This document shows positions 8,691 to 17,324 of a stretch of DNA of 64,000 nucleotides, piece after piece. This DNA is from Streptococcus marmotae (GTDB lineage Bacteria; Bacillota; Bacilli; Lactobacillales; Streptococcaceae): contig NZ_CP015196.1 of assembly GCF_001623565.1 (NCBI RefSeq), positions 1,137,501 through 1,201,500 on the forward strand, written 5' to 3'. Below the pieces are notes generated by a model. It was not told the origin of the DNA, searched no databases, and saw only the letters and a list, made by a program, of their open reading frames with translations. The translations under genes and the position numbers were made by a program. Each line of letters begins with the position of its first letter. Positions within the stretch are counted from its first letter, which is position 1.

Positions 8691-10024
8691 CGTATTTAAT
8701 CAGCAAGTATGCTATCTTAGAATTGCTGTATACCCTGTTGGTTATTGTGTCCTTTTTTCTTAGCTTGAATTTTCTCATCAATAGGGGCTGGATTTATCCC
8801 GCTAATCATGCAGATAGGGTCTCAAGCAAGATTGGAACAGCCTTTCAAGATCCTGATTGGACACCGACAGAAGTCCCTTTTTATTATGATATACTCTACG
8901 TAGAGAATGGAGAAGTTCTAAAAAATACCATAGAGAAAAGATTTGATGATCAGGTTATCAAAGCCAGGAAAGATGGACAGGTTATAGGAGATGAGATTAT
9001 TGGCTCCCGCGTTTTTAAGTTCTATCAAGTAAATCAGAAAGAACTAGTTCTCAGCTATACGATTAGTGTCATACCAACTTCTGAAAAAATGTATCGATTC
9101 TGCAAGAATTTTGAAGTCGTGTATCTGACGACTTTTTTCGCTGTTTGGTTATTAGGATTTGCCGGCATGATTATCCGCTCTTCAGGCATTTTAAAAAAGG
9201 AAATTCGGAAGATTTCCGAAGATAATGATCATATCAAGAATATGGAGTTAGATTATGAACGTTCCTTTTCTCAGTATGAAGAGATTGATGGAGTGCTACA
9301 GTCGCTAGATATTCTGTCTCGTGATTTAAAGGAGACCTTGAGTGCGCAGTGGGATATGCAGATGCGGCAAAAAGAGATGATTGAAGCTGTTACCCACGAT
9401 ATTCGCACTCCAATTACCTTGATTAGAGGGAATATCGAACTATTGCAGGAAGACTATCCTGACCTTTCTAGCGAGCGTGTGTCTGATATTGTTAATGGCA
9501 TGGAGCGCCTAGAAAGCTATATTGAAAAGTTGAAACATTTCTCCTATTTGATTGAAAATAAGAAGGAAGAGGTGCGCGCAGAAGTTTTGGATTATTGGAT
9601 TGCTCTCTTATCTAGTATGTGCCGTGCCAATGGTGTTGAATTAAGCATTCTTCAAAGAGAGAAGAGTCTAGTTCAATTGGATAAGGAGGCAATTGCGGTT
9701 GCTTTACAAAATCTCCTAACGAATGCTATGGAACATTCAGACAAGGGAAGTTGCATTTCGGTATCCTTTTGTGATAGCAGAAATGAGTTTTCCATTCTGG
9801 TCAGAGATGAAGGAAGCGGATTTGATCGAGCTCTATTGCCTGTTTTGACCAAAAAATTTATTTCCAGTAAGACCAGCGAGGTGGCTAGTAAACACGGTTT
9901 GGGCTTATCTATTGTCAATAAGATTGTCACCGCAAATAATGGCAAGCTGTATTTGAGTAATCGTGTAGATGCTCCTAGAGGTGCAGAAGTGAAAATGGTG
10001 TTTCAAAAAGAAATGAAAGCTTAG
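8669..10024 (+). CDS. Sensor histidine kinase (LanK-like)
   Basis: A 451-residue two-membrane-span kinase: TM1 near residues 15-35, an extracytoplasmic sensor of about 110 residues, TM2 near 150-170, then HisKA and HATPase domains. The H box is EAVTHDIRTPITLIRGN, the N box LQNLLTNAMEHSDKG, G1 VRDEGSGFD and G2 KHGLGLSIVNK. The size of the extracellular loop resembles kinases of lantibiotic loci such as NisK/SalK rather than the very short bacitracin BceS type. The ATG at 8669 is preferred to a TTG at 8651. The gene ends at a strong hairpin terminator. Confidence 0.85.
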   Translation: MGNTKSLTYLISKYAILELLYTLLVIVSFFLSLNFLINRGWIYPANHADRVSSKIGTAFQDPDWTPTEVPFYYDILYVENGEVLKNTIEKRFDDQVIKARKDGQVIGDEIIGSRVFKFYQVNQKELVLSYTISVIPTSEKMYRFCKNFEVVYLTTFFAVWLLGFAGMIIRSSGILKKEIRKISEDNDHIKNMELDYERSFSQYEEIDGVLQSLDILSRDLKETLSAQWDMQMRQKEMIEAVTHDIRTPITLIRGNIELLQEDYPDLSSERVSDIVNGMERLESYIEKLKHFSYLIENKKEEVRAEVLDYWIALLSSMCRANGVELSILQREKSLVQLDKEAIAVALQNLLTNAMEHSDKGSCISVSFCDSRNEFSILVRDEGSGFDRALLPVLTKKFISSKTSEVASKHGLGLSIVNKIVTANNGKLYLSNRVDAPRGAEVKMVFQKEMKA

Positions 10025-10030
10025 TTTTTT

Positions 10031-10064
10031 AAGGAAGCAAGTACCTATCGGGCTTCCTTTTTTA
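10031..10064 (+). terminator. Rho-independent terminator after the kinase gene
   Basis: AAGGAAGC (10031-10038) pairs with GCTTCCTT (10052-10059), followed by a run of T. It lies 7 bp after the histidine kinase stop codon and closes the five-gene immunity operon. Confidence 0.8.
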
Positions 10065-10235
10065 TTTGACTGTCTTTCAGATTTCATGTATGACGTCGTT
10101 GTCTTTCCTTATCGAATGCCAATGTTAAATTAAAACGGCGAGTTAGCAAATATAAAACGTTTTCTTTTGAAAAATTCTTACATGAAATTTTCAAATATGA
10201 TAGAATAGTCCTTTAGTAATATAAAGGAGATAAAA

Positions 10236-10706
10236 ATGCCGAAAAATTTTAAGGAAGCATTCTTGTTTACCACCTTGATGTGTGGTTTGATGGTTTTTGG
10301 AATGAGCTGTTGGAATCTGTTTTTGGTTGGGAAACTGTCATGGAGTTCCCTTGTGATGGGGTTTGGCCCCGCTTTTCTTGTTGCTTTTGCCCTAGATATG
10401 CTAGTTGTAGGACCAGTTGCGAAAAAAATTGCCTTTAGCTTATTGGGCAAGCTGCCCGCTCCTGTCAAGGATTGGCAGAAAATCCTTATCATTTCAGGGA
10501 CAATTGGCCTTTTTATGGTGTCGTTCATGTCCTTTTATGGACTTGTCATAAATGGAGTTCCTTTAAGTTTTGCTCTTTATGGTAAGGCTTGGTTGAGCAA
10601 TGCAGTTATGGCGCTACCGTTAAATTTCTTGGTAGCAGGTCCACTCGCACGTTTGCTATTCAGGCAGATGATGTTTCTTGTTGCGTCACGGCCAGAGGGA
10701 GCCTAG
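10236..10706 (+). CDS. DUF2798 family membrane protein
   Basis: A 156-residue protein made of two repeats of the DUF2798 fold, each with two membrane helices: FKEAFLFTTLMCGLMVFGMS (first half) and KILIISGTIGLFMVSFMSFY (second half). Each repeat ends in a similar LxxxxVxGPxAR/K motif (DMLVVGPVAKK and NFLVAGPLARL), which shows the internal duplication. AAAGGAGATAAAA precedes the ATG. Function is unknown; it stands alone between a terminator and a GntR gene. Confidence 0.75.
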   Translation: MPKNFKEAFLFTTLMCGLMVFGMSCWNLFLVGKLSWSSLVMGFGPAFLVAFALDMLVVGPVAKKIAFSLLGKLPAPVKDWQKILIISGTIGLFMVSFMSFYGLVINGVPLSFALYGKAWLSNAVMALPLNFLVAGPLARLLFRQMMFLVASRPEGA

Positions 10707-10737
10707 GGAATTTTTTGAAGTGGGGGGCTCTTTTAGC

Positions 10738-10766
10738 TTGCATTTACTAGGGAAATGCCCTATACT
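10738..10766 (+). promoter_or_regulatory. Promoter of the first GntR gene
   Basis: TTGCAT (10738-10743), 17-bp spacer, TATACT (10761-10766), 34 bp before the GntR start codon at 10801. Confidence 0.55.
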
Positions 10767-10800
10767 TAAGGTGGTTATGACCAATAAAGGAGAAGATGAC

Positions 10801-11532
10801 ATGGCTGAGATATCTGGAACAAAGCCTCTTTACCTTCAGCTTGTTGAGATACTTGAAGCAAAAATTCGTGAGACGATGGAGGCAAATGAGAAACTACTTT
10901 CTGAGAGAGAATTGACTCATGTCTATGGAGTCAGTCGGATTACAGTTCGGTTAGCCTTGCAAGAATTAGAGAAACGTGGCATGGTTTACAAAGTTCATGG
11001 GAAAGGAACCTTTGTTTCAGAAGTAAGTAGCCCGGCGGTTGACTTATCTACGGCTTACAGCTTTACAGATCAGATGCGACGTGTCGGTCGTGTTCCGAAA
11101 ACGAAGATTTTATCTTTCCAGCGCATTCAGGCAACCGATTATTTAGCTCAGCGTCTGCAGGTCGCACTTGGTGAGCCAATCTTTGAATTGGAGCGTTTGC
11201 GGTTGGCGGACGGTATTCCAATGATGCTGGAGCGGACTTATGTACCTGCTTTGATTTTTGATTCTTTGTCGGAAAAAAAATTGCAATCAAGACCCTTGTA
11301 TGAAATTTTTGCGGAAGATTTTGGGCAAATTATTCGCCTTGCGGAAGAGGAATTTTATGCTAGTATAGCCTTAGAAAATGAGGCCCGCCTACTCGGCATT
11401 CAAAATGGTGATGCAGTGCTGCATTTGATTCGTAAGACCTATAATGATAAAAATCGTATCATTGAATATACGTTTAGTATTGCGCGTGCTGACCAATTTC
11501 GCTATAAGATTAGCCATACACGTGGAGAATAG
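10801..11532 (+). CDS. GntR/HutC-family regulator with UTRA domain
   Basis: A 243-residue repressor. The N-terminal winged helix-turn-helix (about 8-75) contains LLSERELTHVYGVSRITVRL and the wing HGKGTFV. A UTRA effector domain follows (about 95-235), of the type that binds phosphosugars. The start at 10801 follows AAAGGAG with 8-nt spacing. It converges on the BgaR-like GntR gene, sharing a bidirectional terminator. Its target is not obvious; it may regulate a sugar locus outside this neighbourhood or itself. Confidence 0.82.
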   Translation: MAEISGTKPLYLQLVEILEAKIRETMEANEKLLSERELTHVYGVSRITVRLALQELEKRGMVYKVHGKGTFVSEVSSPAVDLSTAYSFTDQMRRVGRVPKTKILSFQRIQATDYLAQRLQVALGEPIFELERLRLADGIPMMLERTYVPALIFDSLSEKKLQSRPLYEIFAEDFGQIIRLAEEEFYASIALENEARLLGIQNGDAVLHLIRKTYNDKNRIIEYTFSIARADQFRYKISHTRGE

Positions 11533-11604
11533 TACTTGTCAACTCATCTTGAAAAATTGTTGGGAAAGCATCTCTCACAATTGTCAATAGTATAAAAGAA
11601 CTGT

Positions 11605-11632
11605 AAAACGGAGCCGAAACAGGCTCCGTTTT
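11605..11632. terminator. Bidirectional terminator between the two GntR genes
   Basis: AAAACGGAGCC pairs with GGCTCCGTTTT around GAAACA. The A and T flanks serve as U-tracts in both directions, fitting the convergent genes. Confidence 0.85.
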
Positions 11633-12341
11633 AATGTTTATTCGCAACAATTTCAAATTTAAAGAACTTCCAATGCTTGTAGGTTTCAATATATTCCAGT
11701 ACTTCCTCACTTCCATTTCTTTTAGTGGTCCGAATTTGAAGAATACTTGGTTCATTGGGCTGGAGTTTTAGATGTTTAGCTACTTCTGATGGAGTTGGGA
11801 AGGCTACTTCGTTTGTTTCAGAATAAAGTTCTTCTGACATGTGAAGATTAAAGTCCAATTTGAAGCGTTGATAGATAGAGCGGAAATGCTCTAAGGGTGC
11901 TTCTGGCTCTTGAATGTAACGAGTTGGGATATAGGATTGATGATAGATGTAAGGAACACCGTCGGCAGATCGGACTCGGATAATTTTATAGTAGTAATCA
12001 TTTTTATCAAGATGCAATTTCTCTAAGATGCGTGGGTCATTCCCCTTTTCACAAGAGAGTACCGATACGCTATCCTGCTCAAGCGGAAAGATCTCTACAT
12101 CAGAAAATTCGACCAGTTTCCCTTTTCGCGAACGAGAAACAAAGGTGCCTTTTCCCTGCTGGCGGACGAGATAGCCGTCTTTTACGAGCTCGGTAACGGC
12201 TCGGATAACAGTGATTGAGCTGACATTATAGAGTTTGGTTAATTCTGTTTCAGTATAAAACTTATCTCCGTTTTCAAATTTTCCTGAGATGATTTGTTGA
12301 CGCAAGTCATTTTGCACCTGTTGGTACTTAGGGATTTTCAT
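11631..12341 (-). CDS. bgaR: GntR-family repressor of the beta-galactosidase/PTS operon (BgaR-like)
   Basis: A 236-residue GntR/UTRA protein starting MKIPKYQQVQNDLRQQIISG. The HTH (TELTKLYNVSSITVIRAVTE) and wing RQQGKGTFV are clear, with a sugar-sensing UTRA domain from about residue 85. It is divergent from bgaC, the same arrangement as bgaR-bgaC in Streptococcus pneumoniae, where the repressor controls the adjacent galactosidase and PTS genes. An inverted repeat in the shared intergenic region is a plausible operator. The gene name is assigned from synteny. Confidence 0.82.
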   Translation of the reverse strand: MKIPKYQQVQNDLRQQIISGKFENGDKFYTETELTKLYNVSSITVIRAVTELVKDGYLVRQQGKGTFVSRSRKGKLVEFSDVEIFPLEQDSVSVLSCEKGNDPRILEKLHLDKNDYYYKIIRVRSADGVPYIYHQSYIPTRYIQEPEAPLEHFRSIYQRFKLDFNLHMSEELYSETNEVAFPTPSEVAKHLKLQPNEPSILQIRTTKRNGSEEVLEYIETYKHWKFFKFEIVANKH

Positions 12342-12487
12342 GATGATTCCTTTCTGTTAGTATTTTCTATTTATTATACTAAATTTTTTCAAAAAAAGAA
12401 ACTTTTTTCAAAAAAACAACTGGACATAACCACACATTTGTGTTAATATATTGATAAAGATAAGAAAACGGTTACAAGGAGGGTATT
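12342..12487. promoter_or_regulatory. bgaR-bgaC divergent control region with operator-like dyad and cre-like site
   Basis: An inverted repeat CCACACATTTGTGTTAA lies near 12430-12446 (core ACACA-TT-TGTGT) and could be the GntR operator. A CcpA-box-like sequence AGAAAACGGTTACA (12463-12476) lies directly upstream of the AAGGAGGG ribosome binding site, positioned to block transcription under catabolite repression. The same AAAACGGTTACA core recurs before galK. Confidence 0.6.
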
Positions 12488-14263
12488 GTGGATACTTTTC
12501 AAGTTAAAGAAGACTTTTACCTAAATAATCAACCGTTTAAGATTTTATCTGGAGCGATTCATTATTTTCGGGTACATCCAGATGATTGGTATCATTCCCT
12601 GTACAATTTGAAAGCACTAGGCTTTAATACAGTAGAAACCTATGTTCCGTGGAATTTACATGAACCACAAAAAGGGGCTTTCACTACAGAGGGAATAGTG
12701 GACATCGAACGCTTTTTAAGCATAGCGCAGGAACTTGGTCTATATGCCATTGTTCGCCCCTCACCTTACATTTGTGCAGAATGGGAGTGGGGTGGTTTAC
12801 CAGCCTGGCTATTAGCGGAGCAGGTGCGTGTACGGTCAAGTGATCCAAGCTATTTGAGGCATGTAGAAGACTATTACGCTTTCTTATTGCCAATACTAGC
12901 TAAGCACCAATTATCGCAAGGTGGCAACATCTTGATGTTCCAAGTGGAAAATGAATATGGTTCCTATGGAGAAGAAAAAGCCTACCTGAGAGCAATCGCA
13001 GAATTGATGAGAAAGTACGGCTTAACAGCACCTTTCTTCACCTCAGATGGTCCATGGAGGGCAACCTTACGAACTGGAACGTTAATCGAAGATGATATCT
13101 TGGTGACTGGGAATTTTGGTTCTAAGGCAGCTGAGAATTTTGACCAACTACAAGCCTTCTTTGATGAACATGGCAAGAAGTGGCCGCTCATGTGTATGGA
13201 ATTCTGGGATGGCTGGTTCAATCGTTGGGGTGACGAAGTTATTCGCAGAGATCCAGATGAGCTAGCTGTAGCTGTCATGGAGACCATTGAACGAGGAAGT
13301 ATCAATCTCTATATGTTCCATGGTGGCACCAATTTTGGCTTTATGAATGGCTGTTCGGCCAGAGGTCAGGTGGATTTACCACAAGTCACTTCTTATGATT
13401 ATGATGCGATTTTAGATGAAGCAGGAAATCCAACTAAGAAGTTTTATAAATTACAAGAGCTGATGAAAAAAAGCTATCCGCAACTTGATTATGCAGAGCC
13501 ATTGGTCAAAGAAGCGAAGGAGTACCCAACGGTATCCTTAAATGATAAGGTGAGCTTATTTTCTGTTCTTGAAAATGTAAGCGATCGCCAAGAAGCCTTC
13601 TACCCCAAATCAATGGAAGAACTTGGTCAGAATGTTGGTTATACGTGTTATCGCACGCGGATTGAGAAAGATAAGGTAGAAGCAGAACGCTTGAGAATTA
13701 TTGATGCTAGGGATCGCGTGCAGGTATTTCTAGCAGGTGAGAAAGTTGCGACACAATATCAGGAAGAAATCGGTGAGGATATCTTCTTGAATCAGCTAGC
13801 AAAAGAAACAGACTTGACGATTTTAGTCGAAAATATGGGGCGCGTGAATTATGGTCATAAGTTGACCGCACCGACGCAACGAAAAGGACTAGGTCGTGGG
13901 GTTATGGCAGATTTACACTTTATTGGTCGGTGGGAAATGTATCCACTGCCACTTGATAGGATTCAGGAGCTAGATTTTACCAAAGCATGGCAAGAAAATC
14001 AGCCAGCCTTCTATCGCTATCAGATCCATGTGGAACAGCCTCAAGATACCTATCTTGATATGACTGGTTTTGGAAAAGGTGTTGTCTTTGTAAATCAACA
14101 AAATATAGGTCGTTTCTGGGAACGAGGACCAATCCTTTCCCTCTATATACCAAAAGGATACTTAAAGAAAGGAGAAAATAACATTATTGTCTTTGAAACA
14201 GAGGGCACATATAGAGAGAATCTTCGTTTCTCATCAGAACCAATCTATAAAGATATATTATAA
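12488..14263 (+). CDS. bgaC: GH35 beta-galactosidase BgaC
   Basis: A 591-residue glycoside hydrolase family 35 enzyme that removes terminal beta-1,3-linked galactose. There is no signal peptide, so it is cytosolic or non-classically surface-bound. The TIM barrel begins SGAIHYFRVHPDDW. The acid/base glutamate is E156 in FQVENEYGSYGEE and the nucleophile is E238 in CMEFWDGWF. The start is GTG with AAGGAGGG upstream. It leads an operon with four PTS genes, suggesting import of a galactosyl disaccharide followed by intracellular cleavage, with galM handling the released galactose. Confidence 0.92.
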   Translation: MDTFQVKEDFYLNNQPFKILSGAIHYFRVHPDDWYHSLYNLKALGFNTVETYVPWNLHEPQKGAFTTEGIVDIERFLSIAQELGLYAIVRPSPYICAEWEWGGLPAWLLAEQVRVRSSDPSYLRHVEDYYAFLLPILAKHQLSQGGNILMFQVENEYGSYGEEKAYLRAIAELMRKYGLTAPFFTSDGPWRATLRTGTLIEDDILVTGNFGSKAAENFDQLQAFFDEHGKKWPLMCMEFWDGWFNRWGDEVIRRDPDELAVAVMETIERGSINLYMFHGGTNFGFMNGCSARGQVDLPQVTSYDYDAILDEAGNPTKKFYKLQELMKKSYPQLDYAEPLVKEAKEYPTVSLNDKVSLFSVLENVSDRQEAFYPKSMEELGQNVGYTCYRTRIEKDKVEAERLRIIDARDRVQVFLAGEKVATQYQEEIGEDIFLNQLAKETDLTILVENMGRVNYGHKLTAPTQRKGLGRGVMADLHFIGRWEMYPLPLDRIQELDFTKAWQENQPAFYRYQIHVEQPQDTYLDMTGFGKGVVFVNQQNIGRFWERGPILSLYIPKGYLKKGENNIIVFETEGTYRENLRFSSEPIYKDIL

Positions 14264-14284
14264 AATGCAAAAGGAGAGTATACT

Positions 14285-14770
14285 ATGGCAATTATAGGAG
14301 TTCGTATTGATGGTCGGTTGATCCATGGACAAGTAGCCAATCTTTGGACTACAAAATTAAATATTTCACGGATTATGGTAGTAGACAATGATGTTGTCAA
14401 CAATGACATTGAAAAATCTGGTTTAAAACTAGCTTGTCCAGCAGGAGTGAAATTGTCTATTTTACCGGTTGAGAAAGCTGCAGCAAATATCTTAGCAGGA
14501 AAATATGATTCCCAACGTCTCTTTATCGTGGCAAAACGTCCAGCTCCAATCTTGGGCTTGGTCGAACAGGGCGTGACAATTCCAGAATTAAATGTCGGAA
14601 ATATGTCTCAAACACCTGAAACACGTTCTGTCACTCGTTCAGTAAACGTGGTAGATGAGGATATCAAGGTCTTTGATGGCTTGAATGCCAAAGGCGTGAA
14701 ATTGATTCATCAAATGGTGCCAGGTGACACTGCAAAAGACTTCTTACCATTGCTTGCGAAGGTGAGATAA
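14285..14770 (+). CDS. PTS mannose/sorbose-family EIIB
   Basis: A 161-residue phosphocarrier starting MAIIGVRIDGRLIHGQVANL. The conserved phosphohistidine lies in DGRLIHGQ (about residue 15). It receives phosphate from EIIA and passes it to the sugar carried by EIIC/EIID. It is second in the bgaC operon, 21 bp after bgaC with AAAGGAG upstream. The S. pneumoniae homologue next to bgaC serves galactose-type sugars; the exact substrate here is inferred. Confidence 0.9.
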   Translation: MAIIGVRIDGRLIHGQVANLWTTKLNISRIMVVDNDVVNNDIEKSGLKLACPAGVKLSILPVEKAAANILAGKYDSQRLFIVAKRPAPILGLVEQGVTIPELNVGNMSQTPETRSVTRSVNVVDEDIKVFDGLNAKGVKLIHQMVPGDTAKDFLPLLAKVR

Positions 14771-14853
14771 GATTATTCGGTTACATTTGTCTTTGTTTCG
14801 ACTTCGGAATGAGGGCATGAAACAATTATAAAAAATTTTTAGGAGGTTACATC

Positions 14854-15765
14854 ATGATTCAATGGTGGCAAATTCTTTTACTTACCTTGTACTCAGCTTA
14901 TCAAATCTGTGATGAGTTGACCATCGTATCATCTGCTGGTTCACCTGTATTTGCAGGATTCATTACTGGTCTTATTATGGGAGATTTGAAGACTGGTTTG
15001 TTTATCGGTGGTTCACTTCAATTGGTAGTGCTTGGTGTTGGTACTTTCGGTGGTGCATCTCGTATTGATGCGACATCTGGTGCGGTCTTGGCAACTGCCT
15101 TCTCAGTAGCGCAAGGGATTGAGGCTGAGCTTGCAATCTCAACAATTGCGGTACCAGTAGCAGCGCTCCTTACTTATGCCGATATTCTCGGTCGTTTCTC
15201 AACTACTTACTTTGCTCACCGTGTGGACGCTGCAGTTGAACGCTTTGACTACAAAGGAATTGAGCGCAACTATCTTCTAGGTGCGATTCCTTGGGCAGCT
15301 TCCCGTGCAGTTCCTGTCTTCCTTGCTCTAGCTTTTGGTGGTGATTTCGTTCAAACCATGGTTACAGCTATTGATAGTGTAAAATGGGTTGCAGCTGGTT
15401 TGACTCTTGCAGCTCGTATGCTTCCAGGTCTCGGATTTGCAATCTTGCTTCACTACCTTCCACTTAAACGCAATCTTCACTACCTTGGTATGGGATTTGC
15501 GATTACTGCCATGATGACAACTGTATTTGGTGGTCTTCAAACTCTTAGTGGTGCTGTTGGCACACTTGCAGGTGCTTACAATGAATCAGCAGAAGCAGCA
15601 ATCGGCTTCTCATCATCAGCATTTGATAAAGGTTTACCAATGGTTGCAATCGCCGTAATCGGTATCGGTCTTGCAGTTCTTCATTATAAGAATGGCCAAA
15701 ATGTGACTGTCGTTGCAGCTCCGACTAATGCAGAAAGTGGGGAAATTGAAGATGATGAAATCTAA
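14854..15765 (+). CDS. PTS mannose/sorbose-family EIIC
   Basis: A 303-residue membrane component starting MIQWWQILLLTLYSAYQICD, with many hydrophobic segments and the family motif GLIMGDLKTGLFIGGSLQL (about 39-57). It forms the sugar channel with EIID. AGGAGGTTACATC provides the RBS. The C-terminus (ESGEIEDDEI) is hydrophilic and its coding end overlaps the start of the EIID gene, indicating coupled translation. Confidence 0.9.
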   Translation: MIQWWQILLLTLYSAYQICDELTIVSSAGSPVFAGFITGLIMGDLKTGLFIGGSLQLVVLGVGTFGGASRIDATSGAVLATAFSVAQGIEAELAISTIAVPVAALLTYADILGRFSTTYFAHRVDAAVERFDYKGIERNYLLGAIPWAASRAVPVFLALAFGGDFVQTMVTAIDSVKWVAAGLTLAARMLPGLGFAILLHYLPLKRNLHYLGMGFAITAMMTTVFGGLQTLSGAVGTLAGAYNESAEAAIGFSSSAFDKGLPMVAIAVIGIGLAVLHYKNGQNVTVVAAPTNAESGEIEDDEI

Positions 15766-16570
15766 TTACAAACTGACTAAAGAAGATTTTAATCAAATTA
15801 ACAAACGTAGCATGTTCACCTACCAACTTGGTTGGAACTATGAACGGATGCAGGGTTCAGGTTATCTCTATATGCTTTTGCCACAACTTCGTAAAATGTA
15901 CGGAGATGGCACTCCTGAGCTAAAAGAAATGATGCAATTGCATACCCAATTCTTTAATACATCACCATTCTTCCATACGATTATCGCAGGGATTGACCTT
16001 GCCTTGGAAGAAAATGAGGGTGTTGCTTCTAAAGATGCGGTAAACGGTGTGAAAACTGGCTTGATGGGACCATTTGCTCCTATCGGAGACTCAATCTTTG
16101 GTTCTCTTGTTCCGGCGATTATGGGATCTATTGCAGCGACTCAAGCAAAAGCTAACTCTCCTATCGGTATTGCCATGTGGATTGCTGTAGCAGTTGTCTA
16201 TGATATCTTCCGTTGGAAACAGTTGGAGTTCGCGTATAAAGAAGGGACAACTCTTGTCACAACAATGCGCAGCAAATTGACTGCCCTTGTTGATGCAGCT
16301 TCTGTTCTTGGGGTCTTCATGCTTGGTGCGATGATTGCAACCATGATTAACGTTGATGTGACTTGGACACCACATATCGGTGACAAGGCAATCATGATTC
16401 AAGACATGATCAACCAAATCTTCCCACGCTTGGTACCAGCAGTGATTACAGGTGCTATCTTCTGGTTGCTAGGTCGTAAAGGTATGACTTCTACAAAAGC
16501 AATCTTGTTGATTATTGCAGCAGCACTTACTCTATCAGCTCTAGGTCACTTCGCATTTGGAATGATGTAA
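15752..16570 (+). CDS. PTS mannose/sorbose-family EIID
   Basis: A 272-residue EIID starting MMKSNYKLTKEDFNQINKRS. The family hallmarks NYERMQGSGYLYMLLPQLRK and FFNTSPFFHTIIAGIDLALE are present, with GPFAPIGDSIFGSLVPAIMG leading into the membrane segments at the C-terminus. The double ATG at 15752/15755 inside the EIIC end is chosen, with GGGGA upstream; the longer ORF upstream lacks family similarity. It works with EIIC as the permease. Confidence 0.9.
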   Translation: MMKSNYKLTKEDFNQINKRSMFTYQLGWNYERMQGSGYLYMLLPQLRKMYGDGTPELKEMMQLHTQFFNTSPFFHTIIAGIDLALEENEGVASKDAVNGVKTGLMGPFAPIGDSIFGSLVPAIMGSIAATQAKANSPIGIAMWIAVAVVYDIFRWKQLEFAYKEGTTLVTTMRSKLTALVDAASVLGVFMLGAMIATMINVDVTWTPHIGDKAIMIQDMINQIFPRLVPAVITGAIFWLLGRKGMTSTKAILLIIAAALTLSALGHFAFGMM

Positions 16571-16580
16571 GGTATCCTCT

Positions 16581-16988
16581 ATGAGTAAACATTTAGTATT
16601 AGTAAGCCATGGACAATTTTGCGAGGGCTTGAAGCAAAGTACCGAAATGATTATGGGTCCACAGGACAATATTCATACTGTATCTTTGCTCCCTGCAGAA
16701 GGTCCAGAAGAATTTCAGGCAAAATTTTTAGATACGATTGAAGGATTAGACGATTTCGTTGTCTTTGCAGACTTGCTCGGTGGGACACCTTGTAACGTAG
16801 TTAGTAAACTCATTTTAGAGGGACGCACGATTGAGCTATACGCAGGAATGAATATGCCAATGGTCATTCGTTTTATCAACGATGCTCTTCTTGGTACGAC
16901 ATCACGCTATGATGAAAGCACGTCAGAATACGTCCAATATGTGAATGATGTATTAAAAGGCATGTTAGATGACGACGATGATGAATAG
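16581..16988 (+). CDS. PTS mannose-family EIIA
   Basis: A 135-residue cytosolic phosphocarrier, MSKHLVLVSHGQFCEGLKQS, with the active histidine in VSHG (about residue 10), which is phosphorylated by HPr. The LLGGTPCNV motif near residue 66 is typical. It ends in a run of acidic residues (DDDDDE). It closes the PTS set; a hairpin terminator follows. In S. pneumoniae an agaS isomerase gene comes next, but none is found here. Confidence 0.9.
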   Translation: MSKHLVLVSHGQFCEGLKQSTEMIMGPQDNIHTVSLLPAEGPEEFQAKFLDTIEGLDDFVVFADLLGGTPCNVVSKLILEGRTIELYAGMNMPMVIRFINDALLGTTSRYDESTSEYVQYVNDVLKGMLDDDDDE

Positions 16989-17004
16989 TCTTTAAGTATC
17001 CAAA

Positions 17005-17045
17005 GGGTGACCCGTAATGAAGCGGGTCCTCTTTGATTTTTTCTT
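17005..17045 (+). terminator. Terminator after the PTS genes
   Basis: GACCCG (17009-17014) pairs with CGGGTC (17023-17028), followed by T-rich sequence. It separates the bgaC-PTS operon from galM. Confidence 0.65.
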
Positions 17046-17324
17046 GTTTTTGCTGATGCTCAATGAAAATCAAAAAATAGCTATTTCATCTTATAAATAT
17101 TTATTCTTTAAGAAAATGGATTAAACGAAGTGATCTAAAGGGTACATTCGAAATAGTGGAAAGGCTAGCAATAGCAAAGTAGTTGCTAGTCACGGCATTT
17201 TTGAGACCCTGGGATCAAGATTGCTTGCGAGCGCACTATTTAAGAAAGTATCCCAAAGTGCTGATTTTGATTTTAATTGAGTATGAATTGGTGTATAATA
17301 AAAAATAAGAGTAAAGGAGAAACG
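17046..17324. other. Non-coding stretch between PTS operon and galM
   Basis: No credible gene in about 280 bases. It contains TATAAT 17294-17299 ahead of galM and an AAAGGAGAAACG ribosome binding site. The sequence CTCAATGAAAATCAAAAAATAG near its left end resembles the start of a common streptococcal intergenic repeat, but too little is present to call it. Confidence 0.4.

Noticed and set aside
10678..10800. N-terminal extension of the GntR regulator
   Set aside because: It overlaps the DUF2798 gene and promoter elements; AAAGGAG sets the start at 10801.
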